Assembly (NCBI GenBank): GCA_934167965.1
Contig: CAKPMJ010000004.1
Span: forward strand, 186,001 to 250,000
Reading direction: 5' to 3'
Length of the DNA: 64,000 bases
DNA from: an uncultured Clostridia bacterium
GTDB taxonomy: Bacteria; Bacillota; Clostridia; TANB77; CAG-508
This document shows positions 25,250 through 33,175 of this stretch, in pieces. How positions within the stretch are numbered: the stretch's first letter is position 1; each line of letters starts with the position of its first letter. The notes beneath the pieces were generated by a model that saw nothing but the letters and a program-made list of their open reading frames with translations, searched no databases and had not been told where the DNA came from. A program made the position numbers and the translations under genes.

Positions 25250-25711
25250 TTATTTACTTGTAGATCCAAATCCACCTTTTCTTAGTCCTTCTGCATTATC
25301 ATTGTCTACTTTCAAATATTTTAAAAACATTGCTTGTCCTATTGCATCTCCTTTTTTTATTTGTAAATCTTCTTCTTTTAAGTTTATAACTGAAAACATT
25401 ATGTGTCCATCATTATCTTCATTTTCATAATAATCTCCATCTACTACTCCTACAGCATTTGTTAACATTAATCCTTTTTTTCCAAATCCTGAACTTTTTG
25501 CCATTAAATATAATACTTCATCTTCTTGCATATATGCTTTTAATCCTGTTTTTATAAGTGTTCCTTTCATTCCTTTTTTGAAACTTGGTATTACTATGTC
25601 TTCTGCTGCTTCTATGTCATATGCTGCTGAACATTTTGTTTTTCTTTCTGGTAAGTTTATTTCTTTATCTTCATACCCTTTTACTACTTCAAATCCTCTT
25701 ATTTTTTCCAT
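25250..25711 (-). CDS. dut: dUTP diphosphatase (trimeric dUTPase family)
   Basis: Hydrolyses dUTP to dUMP and PPi, limiting uracil incorporation. 153 residues. The five dUTPase motifs can be followed: AAYDIEAAED (I), MAKSSGFGKKG (II), NAVGVVDGDYYENEDNDG (III), KKGDAIGQAMF (IV) and RKGGFGSTSK (V). Motif II has Lys instead of the usual Arg before SS, a common Gram-positive variant. RBS GAAAGGAAG. First gene of a likely dut / membrane protein / adhE transcript. Confidence 0.9.
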   Translation of the reverse strand: MEKIRGFEVVKGYEDKEINLPERKTKCSAAYDIEAAEDIVIPSFKKGMKGTLIKTGLKAYMQEDEVLYLMAKSSGFGKKGLMLTNAVGVVDGDYYENEDNDGHIMFSVINLKEEDLQIKKGDAIGQAMFLKYLKVDNDNAEGLRKGGFGSTSK

Positions 25712-25746
25712 TTTTGTTTCTTCCTTTCTATTTTTTTATCTATTTA

Positions 25747-25775
25747 TTTTTACACCATAACAGATAAAAAGTCAA
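25747..25775 (-). promoter_or_regulatory. Predicted promoter of dut
   Basis: Minus strand TTGACT (25775-25770), 17-nt spacer, TAAAAA (25752-25747). Confidence 0.6.
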
Positions 25776-25803
25776 GGAAATTTTCTCCAAATAAAAAAAT
25801 CGC

Positions 25804-25834
25804 CATAAGCAAACTATTTTTTAGTTTACTTATG
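25804..25834 (-). terminator. Terminator of the prepilin-dockerin array
   Basis: 13-bp stem with one mismatch, CATAAGTAAACTA / TAGTTTGCTTATG on the minus strand, followed by an AT-rich GGCGATTTTTTTAT tail. It closes the four-gene array. Confidence 0.8.
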
Positions 25835-25853
25835 ACTTTATTAAACTTATTTA

Positions 25854-26801
25854 CTATACTGATATGTCAAATGAAAATCCATCTGTCCATCCTTCTTTTT
25901 CTGTGTATATTGATATACTACAACCACTTTCAATTTGGGTTAGTGTTGTTCTACCTTTTCTAATTATTGCATGTTCAAATAAAGATGTAATATTAGATGT
26001 TTCTTCACCTATAGTTGCTCCTTTTAATACATATTCCCCTTTGCTACTATCATATTCGAATTTATATTTTGTTTGTGCTTTAAATGCTTCTGGTAAATCA
26101 TTTTCTATATAATCTTTCTTTACGTCTGACAGATATCTTACGTTTAGTTTATTAGGCCCTATTGCATATTGATTTTGATCAGCATCCCCTATAGTTACTA
26201 AAATTCCATCATCCATTGTAATTTTCCCATCGTGATTTGCATCCGCAGCCGGTAGCACATAATCTTTACAATCTCTTGTTTTGGCTAAAATTTGCTTTAT
26301 AAAACTTCCATCAAGCGAAGATGTTATTCCATCTCCATTTAAGTCTCCAAATACTATTACCCTTGCAACTACTTCTCCTTTTCCATCTTTTTTTATTCCC
26401 ATTCCTGTTCCTAATACAATACTTGTATCTGTTATATCTTTTTCTTTTTGATATCCCTCTTCATCATTTTCTTCACTCATATAAGTTGCAACTTTATATC
26501 CTATCTCTTTTAATTCATCATTTAATTCATCTACTGAATCTCCTAATTTAATTCCAGTTATATATCCATCTCTGCATTTATATTTTGAATTATTTAATAT
26601 AAAATGTGCATTTATCTCATAATCTGTTAATGTTGCATTTTCTTGTTTCTGAGCTGTTTCTGTCTTTGTTTTCGCTTCTGCTGCCTTTCTTAATATTCCA
26701 TTTTCTCCTGATAGCATACTTATTGCTACTCCTGCCAAAATTAATAATACTATTATTGTTATTACTAATGCTATTAATGTGATTCCTCTGTTTTTCTTCA
26801 T
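25854..26801 (-). CDS. Prepilin-like protein with dockerin-type EF-hand pair (array gene 4)
   Basis: 315 residues. The shared N-terminal module (NRG then ITLIALVITIIVLLILAGVA, SMLSGENGILRKAAEAKT) is followed by a ~90-residue linker domain and a dockerin-like domain: first calcium loop FGDLNGDGITSSLDG (Asp153 onward), second ADANHDGKITMDD (Asp187 onward), separated by a helix with KQILAKTRD. A C-terminal domain (~210-315) ends in SGCSISIYTEKEGWTDGF. It is close to the protein at 29041 throughout, so it is a recent paralogue. Dockerins bind cohesins in cellulosome-like complexes; no cohesin is visible here. RBS AAGGAGGAAAAAG. Confidence 0.8.
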   Translation of the reverse strand: MKKNRGITLIALVITIIVLLILAGVAISMLSGENGILRKAAEAKTKTETAQKQENATLTDYEINAHFILNNSKYKCRDGYITGIKLGDSVDELNDELKEIGYKVATYMSEENDEEGYQKEKDITDTSIVLGTGMGIKKDGKGEVVARVIVFGDLNGDGITSSLDGSFIKQILAKTRDCKDYVLPAADANHDGKITMDDGILVTIGDADQNQYAIGPNKLNVRYLSDVKKDYIENDLPEAFKAQTKYKFEYDSSKGEYVLKGATIGEETSNITSLFEHAIIRKGRTTLTQIESGCSISIYTEKEGWTDGFSFDISV

Positions 26802-26881
26802 TCTCTTTTTCCTCCTTTTTTATTCTTGCATTTTATACTGTATATTTCATAAATGCATTTTAGTCTATTTTTGTTCTTTTT

Positions 26882-27910
26882 TTACTTTACTTCTAAACAT
26901 ATATTAGAACTTTCAGGAATTGTATTATTATTTACTATTAATGGTATATTTATAGATATTTCTGCCCCAGTGGCTACTGGGTTTTCGTCATTCTCCTTTA
27001 TAAGTTTTCCTCCTACTCTAATTTGAATATCATTATGATTTACTTTTGCTTTTATTGCTTCATATAACTCTTTATATGTATATGATTTATTTAATGTTAC
27101 CTTATAATAATACATCTCATTTTCTTCATCATATATTTTTTCTACTCCATCTTTATTGCAAATGTCCAAACTATTAATTGTATCAACATCAGGTATTTTA
27201 ATTGGTGTCTTTATCTTCGTTGCATAGATGTTTTGTTTTTTAAATTCTTCACCCTCGTTTAAATTACTACCATATTCTGATATATACTTAAAATCATTCT
27301 CATCAATATATTCATCATGAATAACATTCATAGCCTGTTTTTGAAATTCAAGGAATTTTTCTCCTACTACACATTTGCTGATCCATGAAGCTGCAAGTCC
27401 ACTGGTTCTGTTAATTGATAAAATTCCATTACACCTTATATCTCCATATACTACAACTCTAGCCACTTCCTCTGCGCCCTTTGTTATGGCCATTCCTGTT
27501 TTTAAATTTTCATCTTTATCTACTGGATCATCTTTTGCTTCTTCTGTATATTTCGTAGCTACAATATATCCATCTGGTAATGCTTTTTGTAAATCTTCTA
27601 CTGTATCTATTGTCCTTAATTCTTTCTTTCCTTCCTCTATTTCTACTTCTCCAACTGTAACTCCTGTTATAAATCCATTTCTGCATTTATATTTTGAATT
27701 ATTTAATATAAAATGTGATTCTATATCATAATCTGTTAAAGTTGCTGCCTCTTCTTTTTTAGCTTCCTCAGTATTAGTTTTTGCATCTGCCGCCTTCTTC
27801 AATATTCCATTTTCTCCTGATAGCATACTTATTGCTACTCCTGCCAAAATTAATAATACTATTATTGTTATTACTAACGCTATTAATGTGATTCCTCTGT
27901 TTTTCTTCAT
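26882..27910 (-). CDS. Prepilin-like protein with degenerate dockerin region (array gene 3)
   Basis: 342 residues. The N-terminal ~85 residues are almost identical to those of the 29041 protein, including SHFILNNSKYKCRNGFITGV. The dockerin equivalent is eroded: the first loop reads YGDIRCNGILSINR and the second NVIHDEYIDENDF, so several Asp/Asn calcium ligands are missing. The C-terminal half is unrelated to that of the neighbours (KVTLNKSYTYKELYEAIKAK, then IRVGGKLI). It therefore combines a conserved stem with a replaced ectodomain. RBS AGGAGGAAAAGAAG. Second downstream neighbour is the terminator-proximal paralogue. Confidence 0.75.
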   Translation of the reverse strand: MKKNRGITLIALVITIIVLLILAGVAISMLSGENGILKKAADAKTNTEEAKKEEAATLTDYDIESHFILNNSKYKCRNGFITGVTVGEVEIEEGKKELRTIDTVEDLQKALPDGYIVATKYTEEAKDDPVDKDENLKTGMAITKGAEEVARVVVYGDIRCNGILSINRTSGLAASWISKCVVGEKFLEFQKQAMNVIHDEYIDENDFKYISEYGSNLNEGEEFKKQNIYATKIKTPIKIPDVDTINSLDICNKDGVEKIYDEENEMYYYKVTLNKSYTYKELYEAIKAKVNHNDIQIRVGGKLIKENDENPVATGAEISINIPLIVNNNTIPESSNICLEVK

Positions 27911-27937
27911 TCTTCTTTTCCTCCTACATCATATTTT

Positions 27938-29018
27938 CTAAATTCCTATATCAAATATCAACCACTCATTTTTCTCTTTTATTCCTATAGTACAACCACT
28001 GCTTATTTGATCTGTTTCTTCTCCGTTCTTCACTAAATATTGTTGAATCTGGAATTAATGATGTAACATTTGAACTTGCTTCTCCTGCTGTCGCTCCTTT
28101 TAAAATATAAACATCTTGTGTACTATCATATTCAAATTTATACTTATTTTGATTTTTAAATGTATTTGGTAAGCTGCTTTCTATATATTCTTTACATCTA
28201 AACTTATATGTTTTTAATGCATTTATCTTTTTTACCTTTATATTATTTTCAGGTGGCCATTTTCCTCCTGCCACCAACGCATCGTGAATTATATTATAAT
28301 CATTTGTATCTATAATTCCATCATGATTTATATCCATTGTATATTTTTCATATATTTTTTCTGGAATTTTGCCTCCGTTATTAAGCATATCCTCTAACAT
28401 CATACTATCTGTGGTATTAGTAACACCATCTAAATTTATGTCTCCATTATAAAATATAATTGTACCTACTTTTGTTTTACTGTCATTATTAAATTTAACT
28501 ATATGTCCTGTGTACATTTCCTCCACATCTGTATTATCTTGTTTTTCTACTATATACTTTTGGATTCCTTCATTATCTTTTATCTCTTTTAATTTATTAT
28601 AACTTTCTGTTTTCTCTGTTACTCCTGTTATAAATGTTTCTCCTTCTACACAACTAATTAAGAATCCTTTTTGCACTAAATCATCACATACTGCCTCTGT
28701 CGTTAATTCTTTTATTTCTTCATCTGTTCCTTTATATAATAAATTTTTATTATAGTCAAAATCCTTTGGCATTCCGCTTTCTTCTACCGCTTCTTTTAAC
28801 AGTGCTACTTTATCTACATCTTCTCCTATTTTTCCCATTAATTTTATTTTATATATTTCCTTAAAGTTTCCTTTCTCTGTTTCTGTTTTTGCCTCTGCTG
28901 CTTTCTTTAATATTCCATTTTCTCCTGATAGCATACTTATTGCTACTCCTGCTAAGATTAATAACACTATTATCGTTATTACTAGTGCTATTAATGTGAT
29001 TCCCTTATTTTCTTTCAT
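27938..29018 (-). pseudogene. Prepilin-dockerin protein with 3' frameshift (array gene 2)
   Basis: The stem module starts at MKENKG with GGAG 10 nt upstream. Dockerin loops are intact: NGDINLDGVTNTTD (Asp193) and MDINHDGIIDTND (Asp229). The open frame ends at 27966 with an aberrant basic tail (ERRRNRSNKQW). Removing one C in GAAGAACGGAGAAGAAAC (about 28032) restores GEETDQISSGCTIGIKEK and ends at TAG 27938, matching the ESGCSI-type C-termini of its paralogues. So the C-terminus is frameshifted by one base, either a real mutation, a slip site or an assembly error. The dockerin region itself would still be produced. Confidence 0.75.
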
Positions 29019-29040
29019 TTTTTTAATTCTCCATTTCTTT

Positions 29041-30009
29041 TTATACATCTATATCAAATGAAAATCCATCTGTCCATCCTTCTTTTTCTGTGTCTATTAA
29101 TATACTGCAACCACTTTCAATTTGGGTTAGTGTTGTTCTATCTTTTCTAATTATTGCATTTTCAAATAACGATGTAATATTAGATGTTGCTTCACCTACA
29201 GTTGCGCCTTTTAATACGTATTCTCCCTTGCTACTATCATATTCAAATTTATATTTTGTTTGTGTTTTAAATGCTTCTGGTAAATCATTTTCTATATAAT
29301 CTTTTTCTACGTCTGACAGATATCTTATGTTTAGTTTATTAGGTCCTGTTGCATATTGATTTTGATCATCAACTCCTGTGCTTGGTAAACCTGCATCATC
29401 CATTGTAATTTTTCCATCATGATTTATATCCATTGCTGGTAACATGTAGTCTTTTTTTTTCACAATTCCACCTAAAAATTGCATTATCAAACTCCCATCA
29501 TGATTTTTTACCATTCCATCTCCATTTAAATCTCCAAATACTATTACCCTTGCAACTACTTCTCCTTTTCCATCTTTTTTTATTCCCATTCCTGTTGCTA
29601 ATGCAATACTTGTATCTGTTATATCTTCTTCTTTTTGATATCCCTCTTCATCATTTTCTCCACTTATATAAGTTGCAACTGTATATCCTGTATCTTTTAA
29701 TGCATTATTTAACTCATCTACTGTGTCTTTCACTATTACACCATCTTCATCCATTGTAACCCCTGTTATAAATCCGTTTCTACATTTATATTTTGAATTA
29801 TTCAATATAAAGTGTGATTCTATATCATAATCTATTAATGTTGCTGCCTCTTCTTTTTTAGCTTCCTCAGTATTAGTTTTTGCATCTGCCGCCTTCTTCA
29901 ATATTCCATTTTCTCCTGATAGCATACTTATTGCTACTCCTGCCAAAATTAATAATACTATTATTGTTATTACTAACGCTATTAACGTGATTCCTCTGTT
30001 TTTCTTCAT
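29041..30009 (-). CDS. Prepilin-like protein with dockerin-type EF-hand pair (array gene 1)
   Basis: 322 residues, first gene of the array. The prepilin-like stem is at ~5-45. The linker domain contains HFILNNSKYKCRNG with a Cys. Dockerin loops are FGDLNGDGMVKNHDG (Asp160) and MDINHDGKITMDD (Asp194). The C-terminal domain ends with ESGCSILIDTEKEGWTDGF. The hydrophobic segment has Ala where classical pilins have Glu5. It lies 22 nt before the next array gene. Upstream are a palindromic repeat and the (AG)13 tract. A cell-surface protein displayed through an N-terminal membrane anchor or pseudopilus is inferred. Confidence 0.8.
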   Translation of the reverse strand: MKKNRGITLIALVITIIVLLILAGVAISMLSGENGILKKAADAKTNTEEAKKEEAATLIDYDIESHFILNNSKYKCRNGFITGVTMDEDGVIVKDTVDELNNALKDTGYTVATYISGENDEEGYQKEEDITDTSIALATGMGIKKDGKGEVVARVIVFGDLNGDGMVKNHDGSLIMQFLGGIVKKKDYMLPAMDINHDGKITMDDAGLPSTGVDDQNQYATGPNKLNIRYLSDVEKDYIENDLPEAFKTQTKYKFEYDSSKGEYVLKGATVGEATSNITSLFENAIIRKDRTTLTQIESGCSILIDTEKEGWTDGFSFDIDV

Positions 30010-30037
30010 TTTTTCTTATTCCTTTCCATATTTATTG

Positions 30038-30138
30038 TTGTCAAAAAGGAACGTCCCCCTTGACAATTTTTGCTCATTATAAAAAGACAATATTAAATTT
30101 ATCCGGTATCATTAAATTTACCGAATAAACTAATATTG
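30038..30138. repeat. Palindromic intergenic repeat (REP-like), copy 2
   Basis: TTGTCAA (30038-30044) pairs with TTGACAA (30060-30066) around GGAACGTCCCC. A second, longer inverted repeat follows: 30088-30107 with 30120-30138 (CAATATTA...CCGGT / ACCG...TAATATTG). Both elements recur in the same order at 61865-61960, with sequence differences in the arms. Together with the promoter-like tract it occupies most of the 307-bp gap between gpr and the array. Confidence 0.75.
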
Positions 30139-30173
30139 CCATTCACTTTATATATACAACTTTTATTATTTAA

Positions 30174-30216
30174 ATTATAGCTCTCTCTCTCTCTCTCTCT
30201 CTCTCTACAGCCTCAA
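30174..30216 (-). promoter_or_regulatory. Candidate length-variable promoter with (AG)13 tract upstream of the prepilin-dockerin array
   Basis: On the minus strand TTGAGG (30216-30211) is followed by CTGT, 13 AG dinucleotides (30206-30181), C, and TATAAT (30179-30174). The present spacer is 31 nt; it would be 17 nt with six AG units. Tracts of this kind between -35 and -10 elements are known phase-variation devices in other bacteria. Transcript start and activity are not shown. Confidence 0.5.
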
Positions 30217-30316
30217 CGGTTCCGATTTTCATCTTCTTTCCCCTTTTCCTTTGTTCTCTTTTCTTTCTTATTATAACTTAACTTCTCTATTTTGACAAGT
30301 ACTTTTTATATTTAAA

Positions 30317-31249
30317 TTATAAAGCATAATTTATTCCTCTTGCAACTACATCTTTCATATTTTCTATTAGTTCATCTATTTCTTTTGGAGTAACTATCAT
30401 ATTATAATCTTGCGGATTTAGTGCGTCTTTTATATTCTCATAATTATCTTGCTCTTTAAGTTGATTTAAAAATACATTTGATTTTGCTTCATTTTGCAAT
30501 TTTTGTATAAATATATCTAAACAATCATTTACAAGCACTGCTGATTCTACAACTGTTGGAATTCCTAATGCTATTACTGGTACTCCTAAAGTATTTTGTG
30601 ATATTTCTTTTCTTGTATTACCAACTCCTGCTCCTGGAACTATTCCTGTATCTGATATTTGAATTGTACTACTTATTCTATCTATACTTCTAGACGCTAA
30701 AGCATCTATTACTATTAAAAGTTTTGGCTTTACATTATCTACTATACCTTTTAATATTTCTAAGGTTTCTATTCCTGTCGTTCCTAAAACTCCTGGTGCA
30801 ACTGCTGTTACTGGCCTTGTATTTGGATCTATACATTCTGGAACATATTTTATTATATGTCTTGTAACATCTATCTCGTTTATAACTTTTGGTCCTAAAG
30901 CATCTGGAGTTACATATATGTTTCCAAGTCCTACAACAAGTATATCATCTTGTCTTCCTACATGATTATCTATTATTTGCCTTAATTCTTCTGTTAGCGT
31001 TTTTGCTGAATTATCTATGTCTTCATCTTGTGCTGCCTTAAGTTTACTTAAATCTATTGTTACATATACTCCTTTTGGCTTTCCTATTGCCTGCTCACCA
31101 TTTTCATTTGTTATTTTTACTCTAGTAACTTTTATCTTATCATTTACTTCTTTTTCCTCTGTTTCTATTCCATCTATGTTTTCTAAATTATTTACTTTTT
31201 TATAAATATTGCTTCTCTCCACAGCTAAATCTGTTCTAAAATTATACAT
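30317..31249 (-). CDS. gpr: Germination protease Gpr
   Basis: Aspartic-type peptidase (family A25) that degrades small acid-soluble spore proteins during germination. 310 residues. The pro-region start MYNFRTDLAVER matches the family, as do VGLGNIYVTPDALGPKV, VTAVAPGVLGTTGIET, LIVIDALASRSIDRISSTIQ and the AGVGNTRKEIS stretch. Its presence marks the organism as a spore former or descended from one. The RBS AGGAGG lies in a strong hairpin (31253-31287). Probably last gene of the rnj-gltX-DUF951-gpr transcript. Confidence 0.95.
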   Translation of the reverse strand: MYNFRTDLAVERSNIYKKVNNLENIDGIETEEKEVNDKIKVTRVKITNENGEQAIGKPKGVYVTIDLSKLKAAQDEDIDNSAKTLTEELRQIIDNHVGRQDDILVVGLGNIYVTPDALGPKVINEIDVTRHIIKYVPECIDPNTRPVTAVAPGVLGTTGIETLEILKGIVDNVKPKLLIVIDALASRSIDRISSTIQISDTGIVPGAGVGNTRKEISQNTLGVPVIALGIPTVVESAVLVNDCLDIFIQKLQNEAKSNVFLNQLKEQDNYENIKDALNPQDYNMIVTPKEIDELIENMKDVVARGINYAL

Positions 31250-31252
31250 AAA

Positions 31253-31287
31253 AAATTCCTCCTCATACTTAGTATGAGAAGAAATTT
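31253..31287 (-). promoter_or_regulatory. Hairpin enclosing the gpr ribosome-binding site
   Basis: On the minus strand AAATTTCTTCTCATAC pairs with GTATGAGGAGGAATTT (16 bp including two G-U pairs, 3-nt loop). The AGGAGG in the 3' arm is the gpr RBS, so translation may be held back, or the stem may act as an intercistronic structure. Confidence 0.65.
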
Positions 31288-31298
31288 TCTTTTTATAC

Positions 31299-31475
31299 TT
31301 ATTCTTCCTTTTTAGTTATTGCCTTTAATGCCTTTTGCCTTTCTAATACTACTATATGTCCACAGCCTTGGCATTTTAATTTAAAGTCTACTCCAACACG
31401 AGTAATCTCCCATAATTTACTACCACAAGGGTGAGTTTTTTTTGTTCTTACAATATCTCCTACATTATATTGCAT
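31299..31475 (-). CDS. DUF951 family small protein
   Basis: 58 residues: MQYNVGDIVRTKKTHPCGS, then KLWEITRVGVDFKLKCQGCG and a basic tail. The CG...CQGCG pattern and HPCGS match DUF951, a widespread short Firmicutes protein of unknown role, possibly nucleic-acid binding. It lies between gltX (28 nt upstream) and gpr (49 nt downstream). RBS GAGAAAGGAAAAAAG. Confidence 0.85.
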   Translation of the reverse strand: MQYNVGDIVRTKKTHPCGSKLWEITRVGVDFKLKCQGCGHIVVLERQKALKAITKKEE

Positions 31476-31503
31476 AACTTTTTTCCTTTCTCAGGTTTTA
31501 TTA

Positions 31504-33156
31504 TTAAGCATTAATTGCTTTTTCAAATCTTTTTTTCATGCTGTCTTTTCCTAAGACTTGCATTATTTCATACATATCTGGTGTATTTGTTCTTGATGTT
31601 AACGCAACTCTTAAAACAGTACTTACGTCTCCAACATGTGCTTTATAGTTTTCTGGATTTTCTTTAAATAATTTTACTTCTGGTGCATATCCCATTTCAC
31701 ATGCTAATTCTTTTATCTTGTTAAACCATGTTTGTTTGTCATCATTTTCATCATAATATTTTTCAATATATAATTTTAATATTTTTTTAATGTCTTCTTT
31801 ATCATTTATGACTTGATATGGATATTCTTGATCTTTATTTAGGAACTTTTCATCATACATATATTCAATGTTTTCTTTTACATCAGACCATTTTGCAATA
31901 TCTTTTCTTGGTTTAGTATTTCCTCTTTCAATTCCTAAAACTTTTAAGCTATATTCTTTATCTTGCAATAATTCTACTAGTTCTTTATCAAATCTTTCAG
32001 CCCATTTTAATGATTCTTCATATACTTGTTCTGCCGTATATTTTGATATAACAATTTTTGATACATCAAAAAGTTTTACCATATCAAATAAAGCTCCACT
32101 TACACTCATTTTGTTTAATTGAAAATCAAATTCTTCCATTGGCTTTTCTTTATTTTGTCTTCTCCAATTTTCAAATGTTGAATTTGCTATATTTAATAAA
32201 TACTCTTTAACACTATCAGCTGGTACACCTAATTCTGAGTAATAACTAACTGCTGCCTCTGGGTCTTTTCTTTTACTTAATTTACGCTTGTTTCCATTAT
32301 CATTTTTCATTATTGGAGCTATATGTGCATATTTTGGTGCTTTAAATCCTAACTCTTGGAATAATTGTAAATGTAATGGTACTGATGATAACCATTCATC
32401 TCCTCTTATAACATGTGTTGTATGCATTAAATGATCATCTATTGCATGTGCAAAATGATATGTAGGTAAACCATCTGCTTTTATAATTACTATGTCTTGG
32501 TCATTTTCTGGGAAGTCTACATTCCCTTTTATTACATCTTTATGTTTTATTTTTCTATCTTCTCTACCTGGTGATTTAAATCTTATTATATATGGATCTC
32601 CTGCTTTTATTTTTTCTGCTGATTCATCTAATGATAATGTTCTATATTTTGCCCATACTCCATAATATCCCGTTCTAACTTTAGCTGCTTCTTGTTTTGC
32701 TCTTATCTCGTCCAATTCTTCTGGTGTTTCAAATGCAGGATATGCTTTTCCTTGTTCTAACATGTATTTTGCATATGCTTGATAGATTTCTTTTCTTAAT
32801 GATTGCTTATATGGTCCATAATCTCCTATTTCATCTGTATCTGAAATCATTCCTTCATCTGGTTCCATTCCAAAATCTTTTAAGGATTTTATTATGTCTG
32901 TAACACCATTTTCTATTTCTCTTTTTTGGTCTGTATCTTCTACTCTTAGGAAAAATACTCCTCCTGTTCTTTTTGCTACAAATTTTGCAACTAATGATTG
33001 ATATAATCCTCCTATATGTACAAATCCAGTTGGACTAGGAGCATATCTTGTTACTATTGCTCCTTCTGGTAAGTTCCTTTCCGGATATTTATTTTCATAA
33101 TATGATATTTCCTTTGCATCTGGAAATATTAAGTCTGCTAATTCTTTATAATTCAT
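31504..33156 (-). CDS. gltX: Glutamyl-tRNA synthetase
   Basis: Class I synthetase that charges tRNA-Glu (and in many Clostridia also tRNA-Gln, for later amidation). 550 residues. HIGH-type motif APSPTGFVHIGGLYQSLVAK (~residues 40-59), VEDTDQKRE, the HAIDDHLMHTTHVIRGDEW region and the KMSKS variant KRKLSKRKDPEA (~265-276). A helical anticodon-binding domain follows. Slightly longer than the average bacterial GluRS because of inserts in the second half. RBS AGAAAGGAAATTATT. It lies 19 nt after rnj. Confidence 0.93.
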   Translation of the reverse strand: MNYKELADLIFPDAKEISYYENKYPERNLPEGAIVTRYAPSPTGFVHIGGLYQSLVAKFVAKRTGGVFFLRVEDTDQKREIENGVTDIIKSLKDFGMEPDEGMISDTDEIGDYGPYKQSLRKEIYQAYAKYMLEQGKAYPAFETPEELDEIRAKQEAAKVRTGYYGVWAKYRTLSLDESAEKIKAGDPYIIRFKSPGREDRKIKHKDVIKGNVDFPENDQDIVIIKADGLPTYHFAHAIDDHLMHTTHVIRGDEWLSSVPLHLQLFQELGFKAPKYAHIAPIMKNDNGNKRKLSKRKDPEAAVSYYSELGVPADSVKEYLLNIANSTFENWRRQNKEKPMEEFDFQLNKMSVSGALFDMVKLFDVSKIVISKYTAEQVYEESLKWAERFDKELVELLQDKEYSLKVLGIERGNTKPRKDIAKWSDVKENIEYMYDEKFLNKDQEYPYQVINDKEDIKKILKLYIEKYYDENDDKQTWFNKIKELACEMGYAPEVKLFKENPENYKAHVGDVSTVLRVALTSRTNTPDMYEIMQVLGKDSMKKRFEKAINA

Positions 33157-33175
33157 AATAATTTCCTTTCTATAT

